A stretch of DNA of 64,000 nt from positions 124,001-188,000 of the forward strand of contig JAKCPI010006028.1 of assembly GCA_023213315.1 (NCBI GenBank), in the 5' to 3' direction. Shown here one piece after another: positions 43,437 to 53,890 of this stretch (positions are counted from its first letter, which is position 1; each line of letters opens with the position of its first letter). This DNA is from Euborellia annulipes. Its lineage: Eukaryota > Arthropoda > Insecta > Dermaptera > Anisolabididae. Below the pieces are notes generated by a model, which did no database searches, was not told where the DNA came from, and saw only the letters and a list, made by a program, of their open reading frames with translations. Made by a program: the position numbers and the translations under genes.

Positions 43437-44400
43437 TACCGGATTGAAATTTTATATTTAAGTTAGGTACACTTCCGCACACACAAAATAAGCTTTTGAA
43501 CAAAATCGGCCAAAAAGTACTTTACTGATGTACTTTTTCAGTTTTTTTTTTTTCGAGTTTCTCAAAATTCGCTCTAGCAATTTTGATTAAAATTAAAATA
43601 TCAATTATTTTTTAGATGCTCTTTAAAATGTATATTCTCATTTTGCCATTAAAATATTTTGCTTTACTCTTGTACTTTGAAGATAGGAGAAATGGTAACA
43701 GAATATAATCATTTTTCCTTTTAGTAGGAACCGACCGAATATTCGGTTTCGGTTACGGTTTCGGCCAGTTTCGGCCAAAAATCATGGTTTCGGCCGTAGT
43801 TTCGGTTTCGGCCAAAAAGTGGCCGAACCTTTCGGCCGGCCGAAACCAGAGTCTGAAGAAACGGGATGAGACTCGCATGCAAAAAAAAAAAAGGTCAAAT
43901 AATTTGCACTTGAGGGAGAAAAAAAATTTAGTCTCCCTTAAAAAAGGTAAAATGATTTTCACGGGAGGGAAAAAAATTCAAAAAAAAAAAGGTAAAATGA
44001 AAAAAATTTTTATAGGAAATACAAGTTTCGGTTACGGTTTCGGCCGAAACTAAGGTTGAGGCCGAATATTCGGTTTCGGTTTCGGCTGAAAATCTTGTTT
44101 CGGTCGGACCCTACTTTTTAGATTAAAATTCATATACATCAACTATTTTTTATATGACCATTAAAAAGTATATCCGTAAAATTTTTCGTGAAAATTGTTT
44201 GAAGTACACTTTACTGATGTAGTATTTCAGATTTTTCAAATTCATTTTCCGGCTCTTGCTTCCATAGAACCAATGTTAAATGCCTATGTTAATTTCGATT
44301 TCCCTTTGGAACTTTTTATACATTAAAAAAAAAAAATTTTCCAATCCTTATGAAATTTTGCAAATTAATTTGCTCGAATTTTTTAATTAAACCCATTGCA
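43437..44400 (+). repeat. R1 repeat copy 18, long subtype, split by H4
   Basis: R1 middle from ACCGGATTGAAATTTTATAT through CTCTTTAAAATGTATATTCT; resumes after H4 at TTTTTAGATTAAAATTCATA and continues into the long-subtype segment (TCCATAGAACCAATGTTAAA). Confidence 0.88.
43725..44113. mobile_element. hAT element H4, copy 2
   Basis: Ends TAGGAACCGACCGAATATTC and (complement) TAGGGTCCGACCGAAAC. Flanks CCTTTTAG and CTTTTTAG match at 7 of 8. The interior matches 16519-16850, with arrays of GGTTTCGGCC. 389 bases. The 89-codon frame over it is not a gene. Confidence 0.9.
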
Positions 44401-44864
44401 TATCAATTTTAAATTTTCAAAAATTATTTGTTCTGAAATCTCATTAATTAATGTCCCTTATAAGGGTGAAAGACTCCATTTCCAACGGGAAGTTGGTCAG
44501 ACAGGGCGTAACGCACGGACAGACGGACATTTCGCTATTATAGTTATATAAATTATTTTAAAAGTTAACTAAAATTTGCATAAATATTCAAAAAATCTTA
44601 AATATTAAAATAAATTATCATAACAAGCTTATGAATATTAATTATATAAAAAAAAAATTCAATTTATTTATTAAAATCTCACTTCGAAATTTTTTAATAT
44701 ATAATTATATCTAACCTTAGGGGCATTTATACTAGAAACAATGATTTATATTTATCTGATCAAAAGCATCCATCAGCACCTCATAAAACTACTTTTATTT
44801 CCTTCATGAATTTTTATTTCAATTTCTAATTTCCCCAGCTATTAACCTATGGTTTTCTAAAAGA

Positions 44865-44945
44865 GTTAACAAGTAGAGCACTCACCCGTGGCCACCCACG
44901 GTTTGGATGCCTGCCCCCCACCACTCATATAACGCGCTATAAATT
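44865..44945 (+). mobile_element. tRNA-like SINE head
   Basis: AAGTAGAGCACTCACCCGTG (A-box type) followed by CACGGTTTGGATGCCTG (weak B box). Not a functional tRNA. Confidence 0.4.
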
Positions 44946-45131
44946 CTAAAATTCTAACTATGCAAAAGAGTATGATTTTAGGTTTAAAGAATTCCAAATG
45001 CATATAATCTCTATATAATAATTAAAAATAAAAGTTTTTCCCATTATAACAGGTAATCAGAATAGATTTTCAATATACTAAAATTAATTATAAGTAAAAT
45101 TTATATAATTTCACTAAAAAAAAAAATGATC

Positions 45132-45764
45132 TTTCACTTTCTCGTACCTATATATATATATATATGTTAATATATACATAAAGAGAGAGAAAGTATTGGA
45201 TTCATGTCAAAAATTTGATGTTCAGATTTTGATGGAAATTTTGAGTCCAAAGAAAGTGGATCCCGAAAAATGGTCTGTCTGTGAACAAAATATATCAAGA
45301 ATGAAAAAAGCTAGGAGGTTGAAATTTCATATTTCAGTTAGGTACCACCATGGGATGTAACACAATGATTTTGAACAAAATCGACCAAAGAGTACTAGTA
45401 CATTACTGATGTAACTTTTTAGTTTTTTTATATTTTTTCAAAATCAAAATCAAAAAAATTTTGATTAAAATTCATAAATTAATTCATTTTTAGATGCTCT
45501 TTAAAATGTATATTCTCATCTTGCAAATTCAAAATTGTTTGAAGCACACTTTACTCTTGTACTTCATAGGAAAGATAAGAGAAATGGTTGCCATGGTAAC
45601 AAAATATAAATATTTTTCTATGATTATAAATTGTTCATCTTCTAATATATCGGCGGAAACTAAATATATGTCGACACAAAAAATCTGGTGTGACAAGCAC
45701 AGAACACAACATCGGTATAAGGTAAGAGAAAGTTGTGTGCTGTGCGACCAGCCACACCAGATTT
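45132..45764 (+). repeat. R1 repeat copy 19, complete
   Basis: 5' hairpin TTTCACTTTCTCGTACC through to a 3' hairpin at about 45680-45764 ending CCACACCAGATTTTT. Directly followed by an R2 SINE. Confidence 0.92.
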
Positions 45765-45786
45765 TTATCATATACACTTAGATAAT

Positions 45787-46033
45787 CTTCTTCTTTTCTC
45801 GCCTGATTATTTCCGGGGTACGGGGTCGGCGGAAATAAAGAGGTCGGCGGTTCATGGGTTTTTTTACGATCGGGAAGGAATAGAACAGGGCGGTCCGTCG
45901 CATGGTCTGACGCCAGTTGAAAAGAGGAAGTAAGGGACAGACATGTAAAGAACAGAAGGACTGTCAGTCCCAGCTCGGGTAGGTCGTGGTCGCCATCCAC
46001 GTACCCACAAGATGTGGGTGGGCCCCTGAGCAA
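45787..46033 (-). mobile_element. R2 SINE-like element, full length
   Basis: Flanked by 17-base duplications matching at 16 positions (ATATACACTTAGATAAT 45770-45786, ATATACGCTTAGATAAT 46034-46050). 247 bases, like the copy at 28619. Minus-strand reading starts with TTGCTCAGGGGCCCACC and ends with (GAA)n. Confidence 0.92.
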
Positions 46034-46050
46034 ATATACGCTTAGATAAT

Positions 46051-46679
46051 AATATGGTAATAAAAAATTTCATTTTTAGGATATTGTTTAAATTTTCCAT
46101 TTATAAAGCTATTTTAAAATAAATTATATAAATAATTATTTTCAGTTGTGAAATATTATTATTGGATTAAATTCTACATTAATTATAGACAAAAGACTGA
46201 CGATAGACAAGTGTTAGAGGGTAGGAGTTTTTAGTTAAGCCAAAAACAAATGGACCAAATCTCCCCAGGAGATGCAATCACAATCACAATTAGGGGAGTT
46301 GGTGAGATTTATAGCGAAAGGTAATATTTATCTTAATCTATTGAGTTAAAAATGAACAGTGATTTTGTAAAATATTGAACAAGAATTTTATTTTCTATAA
46401 CATCCGAATGGTTTAATGAAGCAAAGTATAATTAGTTGTCATTTTTTTTTTTTTTTTTTAATCAAAAATGTGAGAATAGATGACTCCAATCAAACAGTAT
46501 GTGAGAATAAAATTATTAATTAATCAATTATCTCTGAATTATTGAAAGAAAAAGCTCAGATATTTGTAAAATTATATCACTAAAATAAAAATATTATATG
46601 TTTTGAAGAAAAAAAAAATATATATTTTTTTTTATTTCATTTCGTTTCGTCAATCAAATCATCCAGAAAAGTGAAAGGC
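46051..46679. other. AT-rich sequence, no gene seen
   Basis: No supported feature. Confidence 0.4.
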
Positions 46680-46724
46680 TGATTGAATTAAGATTCAAAC
46701 TTGAATCGATCATCTTCCATTCAG

Positions 46725-47320
46725 AGACGTGAAGGGAGGGGGGTAGGGGGAGGGTTGATATCAATTTTAAAAGGGGCGTGCATAAATGCAAACAAGCCCT
46801 TCTAGCGAAGGGTTGATATATTCAAAGGAGGCCGGGCACATTCTCATTGGCCGATTCGATATGCATCCCTTGACAGGGACCACGCCCCTTAAAAAAAAGC
46901 ATAAAAAAGCGGAGAAAGTAGACGCCACAAGGAGCAGCAGCAGCAGCGCCGCGAGTTGTTGTATTCAAAAAAAGAAGAAAAAAAAACTGGGGGTGGGGTG
47001 GGGGGAGGGAGAAAAAAAAAAGCCGAGAGCGAATGTATTTCCCTTCTACACCCACGCACACACACCGATGTATAACGAGCCTGTGTGGAAACAAAAAAGC
47101 ACAATCTATTGATATTCAAGGGGCTGCGCAGAAGACATGCGCCAGGGCAACAAGGATGCGCACGCGCTTGCCTAGCACCCGGGCTCACCCTTTGCACCCG
47201 TTTGTGCACCCCTTTTTTTTTTGCTGGCCTCCCCTGCGCAGGTCACCGCACGACCTCCCAACCAGCCGGGCTCTCGCCAATATCTGCCTCCACATATATC
47301 ACCTCGATTAATAAATACCG
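46725..47320. promoter_or_regulatory. CpG-rich, promoter-like island
   Basis: AAGGGGCGTG occurs at 46771-46780 and, inverted, at 46881-46890 (CACGCCCCTT). Both fit Sp1/KLF-type boxes. An inverted CCAAT box (ATTGG, 46846-46850) lies between. CATAAATGCAAAC (46781-46793) resembles an octamer site, and TGCGCACGCGC (47157-47167) an NRF1 site. AGGGTTGATAT is repeated at 46751 and 46809. Open frames of about 90-108 codons on both strands arise from the high GC and are not claimed as genes. Direction of transcription is not decided. Confidence 0.4.
46931..46945 (+). repeat. (AGC)n microsatellite
   Basis: Short AGCAGCAGCAGC run inside the GC-rich island. Confidence 0.8.
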
Positions 47321-47687
47321 TCACATATCAACACTTCATTTTGAATTCTTTCATATTGATTAACAACAGAATAAAAAAAAAGTAAAAAAAAAAAAAATAA
47401 TAATCAGATTAAATATATCATAATAATAGAGCGAGCTTTAAGATGAAAACCTATTTTTGAGTGCAAAAACTTTGATGTGTTAACAGTTATTTGAAAACAA
47501 TTTGGGATTTTTAAAAATTCCGTCTTAAAGACGGTTGCTTCATATATAGTCAACTAGCAAATTTATAGGACCTATAATAAATCATCTATATACTAAACAA
47601 GAACACGATTAACCTTCGAGTTAAAAAAATGAGTTTTTTTTACAAATGATTAGCTATCTGAGATATAAGGAAGTTTTGTGAAGTTTT

Positions 47688-47889
47688 CGCTTTAATCCCG
47701 CGATGCGGGGTCGGCGGGAAGGGTTTTTACGACCGGAAGAAATAGAACAGACCGGCCCGTCACACGGTCTGACGCCTGTTGAAAATATAGAAGGAAGGGA
47801 CAGACATGTAAAGAACAGGACTGTCAGTCCCAGCTCGGGTAGCTCGTGGTCGCCATCCACGTACCCACAAAATGTGGGCCCCTGAGCAA
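47688..47889 (-). mobile_element. R2 SINE-like element in M1
   Basis: CCCGCGATGCGGGGTCGGCG to GTGGGCCCCTGAGC, about 200 bases, lacking part of the 3' third. Confidence 0.85.
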
Positions 47890-48234
47890 AGCAACTTAAT
47901 AAAGACATAACTTATAAAAATTATTAAAAATAAAAATTGAAATTAATTTAAATCACTATTAAAAAATTAAAATAATTTTTTAGAAAAATTTAAAAATTTC
48001 CAAAAAAATAAAGGATTTGTCAATTTGCCATTGGTTTTGACATATCGACACTGATCACAATTTATTATGATGAATGTGTCAGACTTGTGTTTCTAATTTC
48101 ACCTCTTTTTAAGCCTTATACAGAACGTTGCTAAATAGCCTCGACCTGGGCTCTTAAATAAACATATGATTAGCTTAATTATATGTGAAAATACTAGTAG
48201 TCAACTAGCTTAACTGAGGGATAGCTAGTTTTTT

Positions 48235-48427
48235 TATTTTATTTATTTATTTTTTTTAAATTTATTTAAGGGCTTTTTTGGCAAAGGATGCTATTTAGAC
48301 TATTTATTTCAATTTATTGGTAACCAATTAAATTGAAATAAATTTTTGTCGCATGAGATGGGATGCGAAACCGCGACCCTTGGTAAAGAAGACCAGCACT
48401 CTAGCCACAACACCAAGGTACGAGGGC
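48235..48427 (-). mobile_element. S3 tRNA-derived SINE, full length
   Basis: Minus strand: CCTTGGTGTTGTGGCTAGAG (A box) and GGTCGCGGTTTCGCATCCC (B box), then the body AATTGGTTACCAATAAATTG, GTCTAAATAGCATCC and an A/T tail. It supplies the head for the S3 bodies elsewhere in the window. Confidence 0.75.
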
Positions 48428-48545
48428 GGATAGCTAGTTAATTAAATGTAAAAACCGGCCCTTGGTGAGCATCTAAACAGAGATATGAAATTAATTACGT
48501 CTACTCTTTTTTTTAATTAATATTTCTCTATTCTTTTGTTAGCTA

Positions 48546-48581
48546 ATTTCTACTTTTAGTGAGAATTTTCTTCTCACTGTA
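48546..48581 (+). CDS. Very weak candidate micro-exon
   Basis: Acceptor TTTCTCTATTCTTTTGTTAG and donor GTAAGTAATA enclose 36 bases open in one frame. It is in phase with the candidates at 39920 and 52896, but a segment this short gives little support. Confidence 0.1.
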
Positions 48582-48856
48582 AGTAATATCTTTCAACTTA
48601 TTTTATAGCTTTACTATCCCAAAAGTCCTTAACACACCTTCTCTTATTTCACTCTGCTGATCAACGTTGATAATTAATCATCAGACGAATCGCCAGTATT
48701 TTTTCTATTTTCTTCTTTTCTTTTTTTTTTTTTTTTTTTTTTATTAATAAATGATAAGACTTGGCATTTTCGGTCACAGATTTAATTGCTCTTAATGAAA
48801 AAAGTCTTTTGATAAGTTGCAGTTTTATTTATGTTAAAAGTTTTTTATTCTCTGTA

Positions 48857-48888
<32 letters not shown>

Positions 48889-49070
48889 GGGAGAAATACA
48901 TAAAATGATTTAAGATAAAGAATGGATGAAATATTAATTATGTAAATTATAAAGAAAAAGAAAGAGTAGTTTATCTTTTGGCAAATTAAGGAAATCAATA
49001 AAAGATAATAAGGCGTTGCAATAAGATTTAAACTTTCGACCGTTGGTTCTCGTTGAAACATTTTGTAAAT
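48582..49070. other. AT-rich sequence, no gene seen
   Basis: Long T-runs at 48720 and 48860. 49027-49060 reads, in complement, like the tail seen after P4 and P7 (GTTTCAACGAGAACCAACGG). Confidence 0.4.
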
Positions 49071-49210
49071 TAAAATTAAATATACAAATTAAACACTAGG
49101 TTATTTGTTTCAAAGGTTTTATTGATTAAAAATTAACACTTGATATGTTTTTAATTAATAAAACCTTTGAAACAAATAACCTAGTGTTTAATTTGTATAT
49201 TTAATTTTAA
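49071..49210. repeat. Palindrome with P4-type ends
   Basis: Arms AAATTAAACACTAGGTTATT and complement. A perfect 13-base direct repeat, AAGGCGTTGCAAT, lies at 49010-49022 and 49209-49221, consistent with a target duplication of the whole unit (49023-49208). Confidence 0.85.
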
Positions 49211-49365
49211 GGCGTTGCAATTCTCGGACGAAACTCTCAATAAAAATAGCAAATCCAAAAAAAAAAAATAATAATAATAATATAAAAGTAGCCTTCATCA
49301 GTATATTCCTTTTCCGATATGCCGATTTTTTTGAAAATTTTGCAATGAGTAGGGAAGTTATTAAG

Positions 49366-49503
49366 GGAATTTTACTAGTTTCCTATGTTCTTATTTAGGT
49401 AGAAAGTCAAAACAAAAAGTTTGTTTACAAAAACAAATTCCGTCTTAAAAAACAAAAATTTTGTTTTGACTTAACAAGAACATAGGTAACGAGTCAACTT
49501 CCC
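49366..49503. repeat. Palindrome P11
   Basis: Arms TTTCCTATGTTCTTATTTAG / AACAAGAACATAGGTAAC and GTCAAAACAAAAAGTTTG / AAAATTTTGTTTTGAC. Confidence 0.8.
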
Positions 49504-49611
49504 TTTATAACAAAAGCTCAATGCATAGTTATCTAGTACAATCCAGTAAATTTTAAATATAAAATTTAAAGTATATACCACGAATGTGTTTATTAAACCT
49601 TTTGTGGTTTG

Positions 49612-50197
49612 TATTATTATTATGGGAGTTTTTAATTATAGACCACATTTTGTATTAATTATTTATTAAAAATATAAATACTGTACAACGTTTCGACTGC
49701 TTATTCCGCAGTCGTTTTCAAGTACTGTACACTTACTCCGACTCAAGTGAACTAACCTCTAAGAAACCGTTACGTGAATTTTAAATACAACGAAGTCACC
49801 GCCATCTACAGTCATTCCTATTAAGTTAGATACAAATTTTCGAGCCACCTACACTTATTCCCATGAAGTTAGACACAATCATAAAAAATGTAAAAAACAT
49901 TGTAACATCATGCTCTTTATGTAAACACTTGCTTTGATGATTGTGTCTAAGTTCATGGGAGAGTGGAGGCTCGAAAATTTGTATCTAACTTAATAGGAAT
50001 GACTGTAGATGACGCTGACTTCGTTGTATTTAAAATGCGCGTAACGGTTTCATAGAGGTTAGTTCACTTAAATAGGAGCAAGTGTACAGTACTTGAAAAC
50101 GAATGCAGAATAAGCAGTCGAAACGTTGTACAGTATTTATATTTTTAATAAATAATTAATACAAAATGTAGTCTATAATTAAAAATTTTCCTAATAA
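49612..50197. repeat. Palindrome P3, about 590 bases
   Basis: The outer arms equal those of P2 (TATGGGAGTTTTTAATTATA, GCAGTCGTTTTCAAGTACT). An extra inverted pair fills the centre: TAAATACAACGAAGTCACCG, TGTAGATGACGCTGACTTCG and TTCGAGCCACCTACACTTAT with its complement. Confidence 0.88.
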
Positions 50198-50199
50198 TA

Positions 50200-51489
50200 A
50201 AATTTAAGTTTAGGATATTTTTGAGATTCACAACGACAGATGAGATTTTTAAGTTTTTTGAAATCATATACGTTTGTTATTTTACAAAATATAGTTAAGA
50301 GAAAGTAAAACTAAGTTACATTGTCCTCCTCTTGTCTTAGCTACGCCCTTGCAAACACATATTAAGTGACAGAGAAGAAAGAGAAGAAATCATTTTTCTT
50401 GAAAAAGATTTTATTTCGGTTTTATTACTTTTTGAGAAATAATAATAGGTCAAATAAATTTTTTTAATAATCTACTTTATTAGATAGCTTAAATTTCTCC
50501 CTACTTCCATATACAATAAATCTCTAAAAATGATATATGTATCAAAATGAGTTTTTGGTCTTCTTTTTTACATATATCTTTAAACAGTTATTAAAATTTT
50601 TATTTTAAAAATAGGCTTCAAAATTTGTATATACGTAGAAGTTATCCGTTTGAGATACAACATATGAGGTTCGATATAGGTACTGAAGTAAATCGATTAG
50701 ATTAACGAGTAAGTGGGGTCGTGAAACTTAAAGCAGCAAAGAGCAGATAGAAACAAATTAAAGGTTCACTTTATCTTTTTTTACTGTTAGAAAAACTAAA
50801 TTTCTCAAAATTAAAAATTTATAAAATCATATCAGAGTAGCCTAGGATTTTCAAAAATTTTTTAATCGAGTTAACCAGAAAACTATTAATTAATCGGTAA
50901 AGAAATTAAATTAACCGGTTTTTTTTAGATCTATTTTTTTAAGCATTCAACGAAAATAATTAACGTTTTTAACAAATTTATTTTAATTACTATTTTTTCC
51001 TAATATAAAAATTATTTAAAATAAAATAGGTTGTTAAAAAATTAATTAATTAATTTCGTTAAAAAATAACTAAATTAATTGGCATGTTTGACAGGTTAAA
51101 AATATAATTTATCAGCAGATTAATCCGTTAATTTTTTATTAATAACCTATTTAACTTTAAACAATCATTTTTTTTAAGGTAATTAACCTACAATTTATTC
51201 CGGAAAAATTGAGGAAGAAACAGGATTCAAAAATATTTGAACAAGAGTGTCGAAAAAAGTGTGGCTAAAGAGCGATAAATTCACAATTAAAATAAAAAAA
51301 AAACCAGCTTCGATAGTTAACGCCTGGTGGTTGCACCACCAACAGTACAGCTCTGAGAGCCGGACTTTTTTTGCACGGCTTTCAAACTTTTTCAGATAAA
51401 ACAGATTTAAGTGCATAAAATTAACTTAAAGTCTTTGTCTACATATAAATAAAATGAAAAAACAATTTATTTTTTTAACTAATCGAATG
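50200..51489. other. AT-rich sequence, no firm gene
   Basis: An R1 5' tip remnant (AAGAGAAAGTAAAAC) is at 50295-50310. A donor-like GTAAGTGGGG at 50708 follows a short open segment (LQNLYIRRSYPFEI) that ends in a stop. This is not convincing. Confidence 0.35.
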
Positions 51490-52606
51490 ATAAAAAATTT
51501 GGTGTGATTAACGCACAGTACACCAGATTTTTTTGTGTCGAGTTATTTAATTTCCCATAGCACCTTAGTATCAAACTTGACTAATTGCTAAGATGTAAGT
51601 AGTGGCTGTGTATGTTGATTACAGGAGATATGGAAGCAGAGGCAGCCAAAAAATAAAATTCTCTGAATGCTTAACCAATCAGCCGGAGACGTTTTGGTCT
51701 ATTTAATATAAACCATCCTCAGTCCATTAATTGGTATATTTATGCCCTGACTAACTCTGACCATTAATGGACTGAGGATGGTGTATAATAAATAGAGAGA
51801 GTTAGTCAGAGCATAAATATACCAATTAATGGACTAAGGATGGTTTATAATTAATAGACCGGAACGTCTCAGGCTGATTGGTTAAGCATTCAGAAAATTT
51901 TATTTTTTGGCTGTCCCTGCTTCCATATCTCCTGTAATTGACTATTTGAGTTTCATAAGTAAAAAAGTCAATTAATTCAAAATTTTCATAGGTTCTGTGT
52001 ATTTTATAAACAATAGAGAATCCTAAATAAATACAAAATTCCATAATTGGGAAAAAAATTTTTTAGATGTGTAAAAAGTTGCCTTTTGAATCGAAATTTA
52101 CATAAAAATCTCCATAGGGTATTAACATTAGCTCTATGGAAGGAAAAGCCGAAAAATCAGAAATACTTCATCAGTAAAGTGTACTTCAAACAATTTTCAA
52201 GAAAAATTTTAGTGATATATTTTTTTAAAGAGCAAAAAAAAAAAAAAATGTTGATTTATGAACTTTAATCAAAATCGTTAGAGACAATTTTGAAAAAATC
52301 GGAAAAAAACTAAAGCACTACTTCAGTAGAGTACTAGTACTTTTTGACCGATTTTGTTCAAAAGCTTACTTTAACTGTCCAGGAGAGCACCTAACTTAAA
52401 TATAAAATTTCAGCTTCGAAGCTCATTTCCTTCATATTTAAAATCGTTACACACCCACAGACAGACAGACACACACACACACACACACATACCAAAAGAC
52501 CAATTCGCGGAACTTCAAAACATGTATATCCCTCAAAAATTCGTCATCAAATTTTTTATATGATGGCAATACTACTATATATTACATATATAGATAAGAG
52601 AAAGTA
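51490..52606 (-). repeat. R1 repeat copy 20, long subtype, split by palindrome P6
   Basis: Reverse copy: short 3' hairpin remnant at 51490-51535, resumed long-subtype text after 51950 (AATCCTAAATAAATACAAAA), AGAGTACTAGTACTTTTTG, (AC)n at 52460-52490, and the 5' end GATAAGAGAAAGTAAAAA. Confidence 0.88.
51617..51939. repeat. Palindrome P6 with hammerhead-like cores
   Basis: Arms from GATTACAGGAGATATGGAAG to its complement. CTGAGGA occurs as the complement of 51716-51722 and on the plus strand at 51772-51778; CTAAGGA is at 51834-51840, followed by TGGTTTAT, ATAGACC, then GGAACGTC. The left arm has AAAACGTC in the same place. A functional core would need GAAAC, so each copy has lost one base. 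Confidence 0.8.
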
Positions 52607-52895
52607 AAAATTCAAGATTCCAACACTTTGGAAAGAAAATATTGTAATTTCTATTCCTGTAAATTTCATCAAAAATTTCCAAATCAGTACTTCATTATCA
52701 AATAGATTATTTTTATACAAATTATAATTAATGACCAGAACATGATTCAATGAATTTTAATTTTAAAAGCCAAGTTTTGATATAAATATGAATTAATGCC
52801 TAAGGTCTTCCAGAAACTTAAAAGTTTCATTTTTTATGATACAAAAATATATTTAATTCTTGTGTATATTTATTTATGATGTAAATATTTTCTAG

Positions 52896-52954
52896 GATTT
52901 AGACCCATATTTATTCTCTCTAGTGTCAAGTGAATTTCTTAAGGAATTAAAAAA
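52896..52954 (+). CDS. Candidate internal exon, unknown protein
   Basis: Acceptor GTAAATATTTTCTAG ends at 52895 and donor GTGAGTTTTT starts at 52955. The 59 bases are open in frame from the first base and read DLDPYLFSLVSSEFLKELKK with a split last codon, a natural-looking amphipathic helix sequence. No family recognised. Possible upstream partner at 39920-39957. Downstream of the donor the text becomes stop-rich, as expected of an intron. Confidence 0.35.
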
Positions 52955-52960
52955 GTGAGT

Positions 52961-53240
52961 TTTTACAAACTCAGAGACAAAGTTTTTAGAATGCCCTCCG
53001 GCTCTGTTAAGCCTTGAGTTTAGGGTCGATAGAACCTTTAAGTCCTTTAGTGACTACTTAAAAAAAAAAAGTTCTGTTTGGAATTTATTTATATCACAAG
53101 GATTTTTGAGAGAATAATTTAAGTACAATCCCTACTAAAATAACTTGAACTTATTCAAAGTCTTTTTCGACATCTAAATATAGATCAATCACATCAATTG
53201 ATTGTTAGTAAATTCAATACAAATAAAATTTTCTCGTTTG
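52961..53240. other. AT-rich sequence, no gene seen
   Basis: 53228-53265 in complement contains a B-box-like GGGTTCGCTTCCAATCCC, probably a SINE remnant. Confidence 0.35.
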
Positions 53241-53306
53241 GGATTGGAAGCGAACCCGGGACACCAAACACGAATTCAAAATTTGCTTCAAATAAAGTAT
53301 GATGAG

Positions 53307-53495
53307 TGGCTAACTTAAATATAAAATTTCAATCCGGTAGCTCAATTCCTTCATGCTTGAAATTGTTACACACAGACAGACCAATTTGCGGACTCAGGGG
53401 ACCTCAAAACATCAAATCTCGACATCGAATTTTTGACATGATCGCAATACTTTCTCTCTATATATATTTCATATATAGGATTAAGAGAAAGTAAA
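53307..53495 (-). repeat. R1 repeat copy 21, 5' end
   Basis: AATATAAAATTTCAATCCGG to the terminal hairpin ATTAAGAGAAAGTAAAA. Confidence 0.88.
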
Positions 53496-53890
53496 ACAAT
53501 ATTTTAATTTTAATTCATTAATCAGAAAAATTTAAAATTTATTTGGTTTAGGGTTAAAATAAAAATAGTAAAAGTAAAAACTTTACTTTTAAATCATTCT
53601 ATTATATTGAAGAATTCGTTTCGTTGATGAGGTTGAGAATTAATGATTGAAGCTTGCAGCTACTCTCATCAACCAAGGTGTAGTAGGTTATATGGAAAAT
53701 TAAATTATTAAATTTCAATTTAGCCTATGTAGCTAATTAACTTTAAAAGAATTAATAAATTTAAATATTTTACTATTATAGAATTATTTTAGAAAAAATT
53801 TTCAATTAATTATGAATATGAATTATTTATAAATGATTATAAATATTTATTTTTGATTTTGATTTTTGAAAATGATTTTGTCATTTTTTA

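Larger units (their letters stand above)
47526..48465. mobile_element. M1 inverted-repeat element copy 2, with two SINE insertions
   Basis: The left end GGTTGCTTCATATATAGTCA and inner text AACCTTCGAGTTAAAAAAAT match 6041-6518. An R2 copy lies at about 47688-47889 and an S3 SINE at about 48235-48427. Confidence 0.8.

Noticed and set aside
44881..44940. Donor-like GTGAGTGC on the minus strand near 44886
   Set aside because: It falls inside a tRNA-like SINE head and no acceptor with an open frame lies upstream.
46786..47363. Overlapping frames of 90-108 codons on both strands
   Set aside because: High GC reduces stops in all frames; no splice sites, conserved motif or consistent codon use. Kept only as a promoter-like island.
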